Positions 21,888 through 33,376 of a stretch of DNA of 64,000 bases are shown piece after piece. The stretch is from Pachyrhynchus sulphureomaculatus (Eukaryota > Arthropoda > Insecta > Coleoptera > Curculionidae). Location: assembly GCA_019049505.1 (NCBI GenBank), contig CM032453.1, forward strand, positions 12,448,448 to 12,512,447, in the 5' to 3' direction. The number at the start of each line of letters is the position of its first letter. Positions within the stretch are counted from its first letter, which is position 1. Below the pieces are notes generated by a model. That model had not been told where the DNA came from, did no database searches, and was given only the letters and a program-made list of their open reading frames with translations. A program made the position numbers and the translations under genes.

Positions 21888-23697
21888 TCTATAATAGATA
21901 TAAAATGCAACGTCTCTCTGTCTGTCTGTCTGTCTGTCCGTTAGTGCGATTATCACTGGAGAACCACTTATCCGATTTACGTACTTTTTTTTTAAAACAT
22001 ACATATATTCTCTGGTCAGATTATAGGCTATATTTTATTACGATAGGTAGCATAAGGAATGAGCAGTGACGATAATAGTGAATCAAGTCGGAAAAAAGTT
22101 TGCCGCTAGGGCTTGCAATACACAGCCTAAACCATTAAATATAGAACAATATTATCTAGCAGAGAATATCTATAATCTATAATATATATAAAAATGCAAT
22201 GTCTCTCTGTCTGTCTGTCTGTCCATTAGTGCGTTTATCACGCGAGAAACCCTTATCCGATTTACGTGTCTTTTTTTAAATTTATACATATATTCTTTGG
22301 CCAGGTTATTTAAAAATAATAATAATCTATATCTATAATGCAACGTCTCTCTGTCTGTCTGTCCATTAGTGCGCTTATCCCTCGAGAACCACTTATCTGA
22401 TTTACGTGATTTTTTAAATACATGTATATCTTCTCTGACCAGATTATAGATATATATTTTATTACATCTACAATATATATATAAAGTGCCCTTATCACTG
22501 GAGAACCACTTATCCTTTTTACGTACTTTTTTTTTAAAACATATATAGGTTCTCTGGCCAGGCTATAGGCTATATTTTATTACGGTAGTAGCTTAAGGAA
22601 TGAGCAGTGACTATAATAGTGAATGAAGTCGGAAAAAAGTTTGTCGCTAGCGCGTTCTCTCGCAATACACAGCCTAAACCATTAAATATGGAACAATATT
22701 ATGTAGCAGAGAATATCTATAATCTAAAATATATATAAAATGCGATGTCTCTCTGTCTATCCATTAGTGCGTTTATCACGCGAGAACCACTTATCCGATT
22801 TACGTGTCTTTTTTTAAAATCCTACATATATTCTTTGGCCAGGTTATATAATAATAATAATCTATATCTATAATATATTTAAAATGCAACATCTCTCTGT
22901 CTGTCTGTCTATCTGTCCGTTAGTGCGCTTATCATGGAGTACCACTTATCCGATTTACGTGCTTTTTTTTAAACATGCTAAACCATTAAATATGGAACAA
23001 TATGATGTAGCAAAGATTATCTATAACACATCTATAATGCAACGTCTCTCTGTCTGTCTGTGTGTCAATCCGTTAGTGCAATTATCACTGGAGAACCACT
23101 TATCCGATTTACGTGCTTTTTTTAAAACTTACTGTTCTCTGGCCAGATTATCTATCTATAATATATATAAAATGCAACATCTCTTTCTCTGTCTGTTTGG
23201 CTGTTCGTTAGTGCGTTATGTGCTTTTTTTTTTAAAACATACATGTGTTCTCTGGCCAGGTTATAAGATATATTTTATTGCGTTAGGTAACATAAAGAAT
23301 AAGCAGTGACGATAATGGTGAATCTATATAATTCGATATAAGCCTAGATAATGGGAGATAAGGTGAGAAAATGAGAGATAACTATAAATAATGGGAGATA
23401 AGGAGAAATAATGGGAGATAAAGAGAAATATTACGAGATAAGTCGAGATAAATGGGAGATAAGGTGATATAATGGGAGATAAGGGGAAATAATGGGAGAT
23501 AAGGAAAAATAATGGGAGATGAGCAGAGATAAGCCTAGATAATGAAAATTATGTAGAGATAATGGGAGATTAGGAGAAATAATGGGAGATAAGGGGAAAT
23601 AATGGCAGATATTTTATAACATTAGATAACATAAGGAATAAGCAGTGACGATAGTAGTGAATGAAGTCCACGCGAGCCGAGCCGCGGGCACTGCTAG
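21888..23697 (+). mobile_element. Non-autonomous Helitron-like element (copy Y2) inside LINE E
   Basis: Starts TCTATAATAGATATAAAATG after an A and ends with GCGGGCACTGCTAG before a T, so it sits exactly between A and T with no target duplication. A CGCG-AGCCGAGC-CGCG hairpin lies seven bases before CTAG. The interior has about seven CTGTCTGTC-core units with GAACCACTTATCCGATTTAC, then a minisatellite at 23335-23625. There is no Rep/helicase. It is the inverse-orientation sister of 2941-5370. These end features match Helitrons, and the 5' end resembles known insect Helitron starts (from memory). Confidence 0.82.
23335..23625. repeat. Minisatellite inside Helitron-like copy Y2
   Basis: Tandem AATGGGAGATAAGGAGAAAT-type units of about 20 bp with AAGCCTAGAT variants, the reverse complement of the array at 3020-3475 but shorter and less regular. 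Confidence 0.92.
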
Positions 23698-24609
23698 TAT
23701 TTAATAAACGGTAATAATCAGATATTAACCGAACAAAAAGAGCTAGAAGAAGAATGGGCTCGATACATAAAAATACCTCTGATGACGACAGAGAATTACC
23801 AGAACTCCTTACAGACGGAATTTCTTTAAATATACTCCCAGCAGAAGTTAGGGATACAATAAAACATGCAAAAACTGGAAAGGCTCCTGGACCTGATAAT
23901 CTTTATGTGGAGATGTTTCAACTTTTAAATGAAGAAAATATCTCTATCTTGTGTAGCTGCATAAATTCCATCTACAGTACAAGAACCATACCAAAGGTTT
24001 GGCTTAAATCTATGTTCATAACATTACCTAAAAAGCCAAATGCAAACAGATGTGAACAGTACCGTCTTATAAGCCTAATGAGCCCCGCTTTGAAAGTAAC
24101 GCTTAAGATCATTCACCATAGAATATGCAGTAAATGCGAACAAGATGTTAGCGAAGAGAAATTCGGATTTAGACAAGGATTTGGAACTCGAGAAGCACTT
24201 TTCGGGCTGAGTGTATTTTTACAGAAATGTAGAGATCAAAGGGAGGACGTTTACTTATGTTTTATCGACTACGAAAAGATCATGAGTTATTTGAAAACAT
24301 AAAATGGGGAAAGATTTCTTACTTGAGTCACATTATTCACGTTATAGCTTTCAACGCTTGATCCGCCAGTGGACGGAAATTAACGATTGTCAGGCACTCC
24401 AAAATGCGGCTTTAAACAGACTCATCTAATTAGAGAAGTATCAGAAGAACCCAAATTGTAGTTAGTACACAATATCAAGCAAAAACATTAATTACACTGA
24501 TCAACAAATACTTTTTTTGATTTTTTCCTCTAATTTTGTTTCAGTTTTGGGCTTATTGTAGTATTCTGATTTCGAATTCGATATTAGTTTTTCTTTAACA
24601 GTTCATGTT

Positions 24610-25866
<1,257 letters not shown>

Positions 25867-26472
25867 TTTTAATATTTTCGGTCTACTCTAACTTAGACGA
25901 CACCACCAGTTTTTTAAGATCTACCCGACTCCGAATAATTATTTTTTTAATTTCAGATATGGCTTCGACACGTAGACGTTGCTTACACAATCCAGATTGT
26001 TTTTGCTGTATTTGTGGCGAATGCATCTTTGAAAAATGTCGAAAACCTATCTCGGACTACGTATTTTAACCACTTTCAAATAACATTGTGAAATGAAGAC
26101 AAGCAATGGGTACCTCGTATTTTGTGCCAGAACTGCATTGTGTGTCTGCGGCAATGGTCAAATGGGAAAAGAAATGCATTCAAATTTAAAACACCGATGA
26201 TTTGGCAGGAACCTCAAAATCACCATGACGACTGCTATTTTTGCGTCGTAAATATTAACGGCATAAATTCTGGAAATCGAAATAAATGGTCATGTCCTAA
26301 GTTACCCTCCGCTCAACGACCTCTTCTATACTCTGGTGAGATACAAGTATCATCATCTAAATGCTCTGAAGAACCAGATCTTATGGAAAGACAATGGGCA
26401 ATACTGATTCGGATTTCACATGTAGTCAGTCATCAGATCCTCAACCTTTTAATCAAAAGGAATTGAATAACT

Positions 26473-27920
26473 ATATATATATATATCAATCGGTTTTATA
26501 ACGTCTTCCGTCTTCCGATGCCTAATTTCCACTCCTCCCGGTTTCTCCATCCCTCCTCCTCTAGATCTCTCTCTAGTACTTCCTTGTTGATTCCTGCTCT
26601 CCAGCTTTGGCGTGGTCTTCCTCGCTTTCTTTTTCCATGAGGGTTCCAATTTAAAATCTTTTTAGGTAGTCGGTCTTGTGACATTCTCTGTACATGTCTG
26701 TACCATACCAACTGTTGGGTTCTGATTTCGTCCACTATATCGTGGTTTATTTCTAAAGCTCGTCTTATCGTGTCATTTGGTATGCGGTCTTTTCTGGATT
26801 TTCTGGCTGCTCGTCTCCAGAAATCCATTTCTGTAGCTTTTAGTATTTTTTTTCTGTTCTTTCCTTCAATGGCCACACCTGGGAGCTGTAAGTTATTATA
26901 CTTTTCACTATTGAGTTGTAAATTCTCTTCTTATTTTCAATGGTTATGTTTTTGTCCCATAGTATACTATTAAGTATTGCAATCGCTTTTCTTCCTTGGA
27001 TATTCCTCTCGAATATTGCTTCTTCCAGTGTTCCGTCCCTAGATATTCTCGTTCCCAAATACTTATAACTAGCACAGTGTTTGATGGTGTGTCCTGTGGC
27101 CAGTTTCAAGTCCTGCTGTTGTCCTCCGACGCACATGTACTCGGTCTTTTGAATATTGACTTCTAGGCCCCATTTTTCATATTCCTCCATAAGTTTTCGT
27201 GTCATGTATTCCATATCATCGATGTCCTGAGCGCCCACTACCTGGTCGTCTGCAAATGATAGCGTGTACAATGTAGTATCGTCATCCAGTGGTAATCCCA
27301 TACTGCTGCATTTCCTTTTCCAGTTCTTCAGTGCACTCTCCAAATAGATTTTAAATAGCGTTGGGGATATACAGCAGCCCTGTTTGAGACCCTTTGAGAC
27401 CTGGAACCCTGTTGTTATACCATATTTGGTTTTCACACTACTTCTTGCGTCTTGGTATAAGGATTTTACGGCTTTAATTATTTCGGTGCTTACATTACTC
27501 TGTTGTAGTGTTTCCCACAATCTCATTAGGGGCATGCTGTCGTAGGGCTTTTTTAAATCAACAAACAAGACATGGATTTCCTGATCAAATGCGGTTTTCT
27601 TTTTTAGGATTTGTGTTAGTGAGAAGAGATGGTCTATTGTGGATCTTCCTGCTCTAAAGCCTGCCTGTTCTTCAGCTTCTACGTCCGCGTATTCCGTTTC
27701 TATTCTATTTTTAAGTATTTTTCCGTATAATACGGAACTGAAAAGCTATTTAGCGCTTTGAGGAACTTATTCCAATGATGCATTAACACATCAGAAGTAC
27801 CTGAGGAATGGAAAATATCATACATATCAACAATTCATAAGAAAGGAGACAAAAATAATTGCGATAACTATAGGGGAATAACGGTTACAGGATCTTTTAG
27901 CAGAATATACGGAAAAATAC
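26473..27920 (-). mobile_element. LINE A: 5'-truncated APE-type LINE with a 5' inversion
   Basis: Inserted in ORF Q with an 8-bp target duplication GAATAACT (26465-26472 and 27921-27928). 26473-27728 is minus strand, with a (TA)-rich 3' tail, and encodes RT from EEQAGFRAGRSTI through VHVLFVDLKKPYDSMPLMRL, GLKQGCCISPTLFKIYL and YTLSFADDQVVGAQDI (the ADD active site) to the C-terminal RRAARKSRKDRIPND and WNPHGKRKRGRPRQSW. 27729-27920 is plus strand and encodes the segment just upstream (GTEKLFSALRNLF to SFSRIYGKI). That arrangement is the signature of twin priming. Clade not settled (RTE-like in my reading). Confidence 0.88.
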
Positions 27921-28838
27921 GAATAACTTAGTAAGGGATCTAAATTGGTCAAAAGAAGCTTCTGAAATTTTGGCATCTTGCACCAGGAACCAGAATCACT
28001 TTATATTGGACCTGAGAAAAGATTTTGTTACCATATTTTTCTAGAGAAACTGAATTAGTTTTTTGTAATATCAGAGGTATTTTGGAGAATACCAACCAAA
28101 TGATTGGTGTCTTTTTATAGACAGTTGCGAGAGAAGCTTAAAGTGTGTGCTACTTCATAACGGTAACAAGTATGGTTCTATACCTATTGCACACTCTACT
28201 AATATGAAAAAAAGAGTATACAATTACTTCTTCAGTATTGGACAAAAATTAAGTATCGAGACCACAACTGACTCATTTGTGTAGACTTAAAGATGTTTAA
28301 CTTTCTTCTCGGACAACAGGGTGGATATACGAAATACCCATGTTTTCCGTGTCTGTGGGATAGCTGCGACAAACAACGTCATTGGTCTCAAAAACAGTGG
28401 CCACTACGAGAGGAATTGGTGTGTGGTACCAAAAATGTTATTAATTTGCCCTTAGTAAATCGAGATCGCATTATACTGCCATCACTTCATATCAAATGGG
28501 GCATTATGAAAGAGTTTGTAAAAGCCCTTGATAAAAACGGCGAATATTTTGCTTTTCTTTCACGCAAGTTTCCAGAATTAAGCACAGAAAAATTGAAAGC
28601 GGGTTTTTTTAATGGGCCACAAATCAGACAATTTGTGAAAGACCCAAACTTTGTAAATTCAATGAATGAAGTCGAGTCTAAAGTTTGGAAATCGTTTGTT
28701 GTGGTGATTAAAAATTTTCTCGGAAACCAAGTCCGACAACTATTCTGAGTTAGTTGAGTGCATGTTATCCAATTTGAAAGATCTGGGCTGCAACATGAGT
28801 ATCAAGATTCATTACTTACATTCTCATTTAGATCGATT

Positions 28839-31614
28839 CACAGTGCGAAATTTCTTGAGTTTACCGGAACTTAATTATTTAAACCAGTAAAACAGTTCTA
28901 TTTGTTGGTTTTTTAAAATTTTTAATAGAAATTAATGTGTTTTATTTAAAGTTTTTCAGTTTATTTGTGTTTTTTATGATAGAACAATTTAAAAAAAACA
29001 TACATTTTGTAACAACATTTTGAACATCTATTCAGAACGAGACTCATTGCAATCGTCTGAAGACTCGCAATCATTACATGGGTCTGCAAATCTTTCTAAC
29101 AGCTCTAAAACTTCTGGCGTAACTTCACTATGCTTGGTTTTGGGTGCTTTACGAAGACTAGCGATGTACCGATCCGATGAAATAAGCAGTCGATTCAATA
29201 AATCCGTATTTGTGTCAATTCGGGATGCTTTTCTAGTAAAAAGTTCGCGATATTTTCTGCAGTCTTTGTTTCTTGCCTCCTGAGCTTCTTCAGAAAATTG
29301 TCCTATCGGAAGAATGCAAGAGGCTATAATATCCTTTCCATGACAAAGGACTTTATTCACACTTACGGGGATTGAGTACCAGAAATATTCTTTCGAATAC
29401 AATTCCAAAGTTTCTCTTGCATATTCGCCGAACTTTTCTGAATCAATTTTAAGACCACAATTTAGGCACTCTAACAGCACTTGAAAATGCTTGATCAAAT
29501 CTAAATTAACGCCAGTTATTTCGGAAGACTTTTTGGCATTTCTAAAAAATTTCCTCGCGGTATTACCATCGTTTGTGTTTCCGGTCTGCTGTTTTGGGAT
29601 ATCTATAAGCAAGCCAAGCTCCTGCTCCTCTTTGAATTTTTGTTGAATGTATTTTTTCTTCTCTGCAACTTTTTTTTTATTTTCTGCTCCACCAGCTTGA
29701 AATGCCTTAATATCCAGTTTGTACGATATATGTAAAATACATTCCAAAAACCTTATCCATGCATGGAGGGGTGATAGTCCAAGGGATAAAAAGGATTCAT
29801 TTATATTTTTTTGAGGTATATCGCAGATGTTGTTCATTTCACTAGGTTTAGCCCCACATAAGTAGCATGTTTGTGATGATGCACAGGATGATACAGCATT
29901 GCATACTTTACCGTCAATCATAGAGAAGATCATATTTGCTGTAACCTGAAATTGCTTGCCATCTACAAGTATAGTGGTTGGAGTAAGTTGAGATATTTGT
30001 TCTTTCACTTTGTTTACTTCTGAGGTAATTACACTGACTGTTTCTTTGGCAAAAACGAACTTAATGGGGCGACAGTACCGTGTGGAAGAAGAAGCAGGGT
30101 TTTTCCAAATTACTGACTGATTATCACCATTATCATTTACGGAGCACATTTGGATTGGTACCATTGATACACTAAACATACTATCATCAGAGCTATGTTT
30201 GTCCATATACTTTTGTCGATAATTAACTTGTTCCGCCCCATCACAACCCCACTTTACGATAATATTTAGTGCTTTAACGTTTGATAAAGTTCTAAGAATC
30301 CCTTCTAGCCCTGTACAAAGTCTTGCTACGTTATGATTTATAAGCGACTGAACTGATACTTCAGCTGAAACTTCAGTTATTATTATGTCCTTTGGATAGC
30401 ACAACATCTTTGCCTCTTTTACAACATAATAAGGTGGATACAAAGTGCAACAGTGATTTTTTGCTTGATCTCGAACAATGTTGTACTGATTTGACGATAA
30501 GTTTGCATCAATAAGTAGCGCCAGAGCCTGGTCTGGAGTTAATTTTCGTGGGGTGTTTGAAGAAGACATGCGAGCCTTCTGGATTTTGCTACCAACCAGA
30601 GAACCAGATGCCAGTTCCTTGACAATCGCTGCAGAGTTTCGTTTTCCAGATTGGTATAGCTTTGTTGCAGTTGCTTTGGTTAACTCGTCTTGACTACCGG
30701 ACTTCAAAAGATGATGCACTTTTCTGTTTTGCACTTTAGGATGACAATCCCTAAATTCTTTTTTAGGTCTGCCTGCATTGGTCCTCGATCCACTAGGCAA
30801 TACATCCCTTACAGCATTTGAAAATTTTACATTATTTTCAAGCCAGCTAGCATTTTTATTCAGAAATGATGCTAAATTTCGACTGGATTCCCTCCACCTT
30901 TTTTGTATTTTACAAACCAGCGCACGAAGAGTTGCCTTTAAACTGCAAAGAGCGTCAGATGTTAGCATTGGTGAGCCTATTTTTTCCAAAACAAAACCAA
31001 TGATGGCATCCGATGTCGGTTCTTCCTTCCACTTTTGGAATATGCAGTTATATGAAATTTGCAAAGTCATTCTGGAAAATGTTTAATTTAAAAGAAGATC
31101 GCAAAATATCGCAGAAGATCTTTTGTGTTTCCAACAGAGGAAAAAAAACCTTTCAAATTTTGTGCGTTTCAAGCTGGTATTATGTAGTATCACTTTTTAA
31201 AGTCTCCACTGAAGTTAAAAATGTAAATTTTACTTACTTCTTAAAAATCACTTTTTTCACGAACAAATCACACACGAGTAAGAAAAGATTTTGTAATTAT
31301 TTAAATGCCAATAATTGACAATTCTCTTATAAAATAAATGAAGAAAAAATCATGGCCTACTGACTTGCCGTTTGTATGTACCACTCTATTAACTTAAACA
31401 AATCGAATAGCTTTCTGTAGGCAAAAAGTATGATTGAATAAGTAATGCAACTTTCAGGTGCATTTTGCAGTTGTTTCGCAGGGTTAATCCCAAACTGAGT
31501 ATGAGGTTTTAGAGGTGGGATATTAACCTACCAAAATAATGAATAATCTTATGCATTTTACGTATTTCAAAAATTGAATAAAGTTCCGCTAAACTTCCTA
31601 AATTTCGCACTGTG
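28839..31614 (-). mobile_element. Complete Transib-like (RAG1-type) DNA transposon
   Basis: The terminal inverted repeats start CACAGTGCGAAATTT on both ends (28839 rightward; 31614 leftward). After a 4-base mismatch they match again at AGTTTA and CGGAACTT, giving about 38 bp in all. The first seven bases equal the V(D)J recombination signal heptamer. Flanking CGATT at 28834-28838 and 31615-31619 is a 5-bp target duplication, as in Transib elements. Removing the element and one CGATT restores ORF Q (HSHLDR joined to FPENLG). The element is 2776 bp with a single gene on the minus strand (29028-31070). Confidence 0.93.
29028..31070 (-). CDS. RAG1-like/Transib transposase, uninterrupted 680 codons
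   Basis: Would cut and join the transposon ends in the nucleus by a DDE mechanism. Residues 100-115 are basic (GRPKKEFRDCHPK). KWGCDGAEQVNYRQKY (273-288) holds the candidate first catalytic Asp, D277, and SMIDGKVCNAV (383-393) the second, D386. TCYLCGA (401-407) is the CxxC zinc pair, and LHAWIRFLECILHISYKL (435-452) is a conserved block. GQFSEEAQEARNKDCRKYRE (590-609) is the C-terminal region where the RAG1/Transib catalytic Glu lies. Length fits the family (about 650-700 residues). The start at 31070 is the first Met of a conserved-looking N-terminus, and no intron is needed. One oddity is VNKVLCHGK (571-579): the first His of the expected HxxxxH zinc pair is Asn572. With no stops and clear ends, this copy may be recent. 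Acidic and Ser-rich tail at 665-680. Confidence 0.9.
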   Translation of the reverse strand: MTLQISYNCIFQKWKEEPTSDAIIGFVLEKIGSPMLTSDALCSLKATLRALVCKIQKRWRESSRNLASFLNKNASWLENNVKFSNAVRDVLPSGSRTNAGRPKKEFRDCHPKVQNRKVHHLLKSGSQDELTKATATKLYQSGKRNSAAIVKELASGSLVGSKIQKARMSSSNTPRKLTPDQALALLIDANLSSNQYNIVRDQAKNHCCTLYPPYYVVKEAKMLCYPKDIIITEVSAEVSVQSLINHNVARLCTGLEGILRTLSNVKALNIIVKWGCDGAEQVNYRQKYMDKHSSDDSMFSVSMVPIQMCSVNDNGDNQSVIWKNPASSSTRYCRPIKFVFAKETVSVITSEVNKVKEQISQLTPTTILVDGKQFQVTANMIFSMIDGKVCNAVSSCASSQTCYLCGAKPSEMNNICDIPQKNINESFLSLGLSPLHAWIRFLECILHISYKLDIKAFQAGGAENKKKVAEKKKYIQQKFKEEQELGLLIDIPKQQTGNTNDGNTARKFFRNAKKSSEITGVNLDLIKHFQVLLECLNCGLKIDSEKFGEYARETLELYSKEYFWYSIPVSVNKVLCHGKDIIASCILPIGQFSEEAQEARNKDCRKYRELFTRKASRIDTNTDLLNRLLISSDRYIASLRKAPKTKHSEVTPEVLELLERFADPCNDCESSDDCNESRSE

Positions 31615-31812
31615 CGATTCCCAGAAAATCTTGGCGATTTCAGTGAAGAGCAGGGTGAAATATTTCACCAAGATATACGCACAATAGAAGAGCGTTATCA
31701 AGGTAGGTGGGACATCGATATGATGGCCGATTACTGTGGAAGTTTGCAAAGAGATGATTCTCAAGCAGTACATTCAAGAAAATCGTATAAAAGAACGTTT
31801 TATAGTGTGTAA

Positions 31813-32839
31813 TTATATCAAACATAGAAAAAATGTTGAATTTCTGTTCCATTTTTGAAGAAAATTGTAACTTCATATAAATAAAAAAGTAGAGCTGATA
31901 GCTTTAAACCAGGTTTTTTCCGTAATCAGCGCCTCAGCTATACCCTATAATACATATAAAATTTCAGGAAAAATTTAGTGTTGACCAGTGTTATCAACGA
32001 AACATAACCTTAGAACCTAACATATCAACAACTGACGAAATAAGTGCTGTCATAGACTAAATTAGGAAACACAGTGACTCTCATATTACCCTCATTATAT
32101 CGTGTTTTTGAATCTGAACTGATTTCACTAGCTTTTTAGTCGTCTCAAGAAAATAATCGCTAATTTAAAGTGCTCATGTTCAAAATATTGACTTCAGTTA
32201 TACTGATGGAGCACAATTTGCTTTAATTCACTCGGAAAAAAAAATTCTCGTAAATTTGATTACTCATTCCACATAAACAAAACAAAAGGAGACATATTTC
32301 AATGCAGTAATCATTTTGTTTGAATGACTGTCGCTTGTTATAGACTAAGAGAATATTTATTTTAAGAAGTGCCCCGGAGGCTCCGTGAGGGTGACAAAAT
32401 TTATTGGTCAATATTACTCAGACCGAGTATCAATATTATTTTTTTGTGTATAGAATATTAGGCGCCTTAAAACTTGCATCAGACATTTAAATATTGGTAT
32501 TTATCTTTAAAAATATATGTGTATTACTGTTGCGTTCTAATTACTAAACTTGTATGTCTAGTTTTACGAGGGTGGATTAAAAATTCTTGTACAACCAAGG
32601 TAAATAATATTTTTTATTTAATTTCTCAACATAACTAACTAGCTAACCACTAGCCTCAAAAATTTTGGTCCAGATTTAAAAGCGAAACGAGGAGAGTGGG
32701 TAAATAATATAAGAACCCTTGGGTAATCCATTGAGCCAAAAAGGGGAACAATGACTAAGAAACCAGGACCAAAAAACCTAAAAACAGGGGAGAGAGGGAG
32801 ATATAGAATATTAGAATTAAAAATCCAGTTAAAATAATA
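31813..32839. other. AT-rich DNA right of ORF Q, nothing recognised
   Basis: No ORF with motifs. A GC patch CCCCGGAGGCTCCG at 32370-32383 could form a small hairpin but has no further context. Confidence 0.5.
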
Positions 32840-33125
32840 ATACAGGACCATTTTAGGAGATAAGATATCATGAATCGAGTAACAACAGGGAAGTATCACG
32901 TGGGAGTGACAAATCACAAGAGAGGAGAAAACTATAGATATTACTCAAATCATCTAGATCGGTTCTTTTATTGATATTGTGGGGATTTTCATTGATGTAA
33001 CACATTTCGACGAATTCTCTCTTGAAAAGATTTTTGTGGATGGCATCTAGTGTCACTTTTGTGCAGTGTAATACGACGAATAAGAGATTGGGTAGTCTGA
33101 CCGATATAGATTGATGGACAATTTT
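32840..33125 (-). pseudogene. Penelope-like element, GIY-YIG endonuclease C-terminus
   Basis: On the minus strand SIYIGQTTQSLIRRITLHKS is a GIY-YIG motif start, and after a frameshift come KNLFKREFVEMCYINENPHN and INKRTDLDDLSNIYSFLL, the typical end of Penelope-like proteins. The RT domain is absent. It lies next to a plus-strand Penelope-like hammerhead-like motif at 33205, so the pieces are in inverted arrangement. Confidence 0.6.
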
Positions 33126-33204
33126 CTACACCAGTTTATTAATAATAATAATTTAATTTTTGCCCAAGTTCTCTCAGTTAGTAGACTTATTCTCCTTTTC
33201 AGTT

Positions 33205-33265
33205 TTTGCCCTGAAGAAGGTCCCAACCAAGGACCGAAATGTTGGCTAAATGAACATTGTGTGAA
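33205..33265 (+). ncRNA. Hammerhead-ribozyme-like motif of a Penelope-like element
   Basis: CTGAAGA at 33211-33217 fits the CUGANGA core. The stem II strands GGTCC and GGACC flank a short loop, then GAAA, then stem III ATGTT/AACAT around GGCTAAATG. The other copies have ATATT/AATAT here, a compensatory change. Helix I is not evident. Penelope-like elements are known to carry such ribozymes. Confidence 0.55.
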
Positions 33266-33312
33266 CATTTATCACGCCCTTTGCCGAGTTCCCCAACTAA
33301 TTTTATATTTAA

Positions 33313-33313
<1 letters not shown>

Positions 33314-33375
<62 letters not shown>
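33314..33375. repeat. (TA)n microsatellite
   Basis: About 30 TA units between the Penelope-like end and a mariner inserted at its right border (the mariner's TA target is part of this tract). Confidence 0.97.

Positions 33376-33376
<1 letters not shown>

Larger units (their letters stand above)
21727..24470 (+). pseudogene. LINE E reverse transcriptase, split by a Helitron-like element
   Basis: The left part (21727-21887) reads RKPIRKAKENWMEEQC and DYFNMYKKVKEVTGQNSTPT. The right part (23698 on) reads LINGNNQILTEQKELEEEWA, then a frameshift near 23765, then KTGKAPGPDNLYVEMF, KVWLKSMFITLPKKPNANRC, EKFGFRQGFGTREALF and LCFIDYEK, which are RT domains 0-3. After 24285 a deletion joins the RT to a tail-like WGKISYLSHIIH block. 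The active-site ADD region is missing. Removing 21888-23697 joins the two parts in frame. Confidence 0.82.
25959..31812 (+). pseudogene. ORF family Q, copy 2, interrupted by a LINE and a Transib element
   Basis: Four blocks give one protein in order. 25959-26472 starts MASTRRRCLHNPDCFCCICG and includes CQNCIVCLRQW and NHHDDCYFCVVN. 27921-28292 gives NNLVRDLNWSKEA and KCVLLHNGNKYGSIPIAHST. 28293-28838 gives NFLLGQQGGYTKYPCFPC, RIILPSLHIKWGIMKEFVKA and, in another frame, ELVECMLSNLKDLGCNMS. 31615-31812 gives RFPENLGDFSEEQGEIFHQD and ERYQGRWDIDMMADYC, then TAA. TTTAATTTCAG just before the ATG could be a splice acceptor. Stops and frameshifts show decay. Cysteine pairs suggest zinc binding; function is unknown to me. 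Insertions at 26473-27920 and 28839-31614 carry clear target duplications. Confidence 0.72.

Noticed and set aside
28839..31614. A linked RAG2-like gene, as in ProtoRAG
   Set aside because: The element contains a single gene; no kelch-repeat or PHD coding sequence is present on either strand between the ends.
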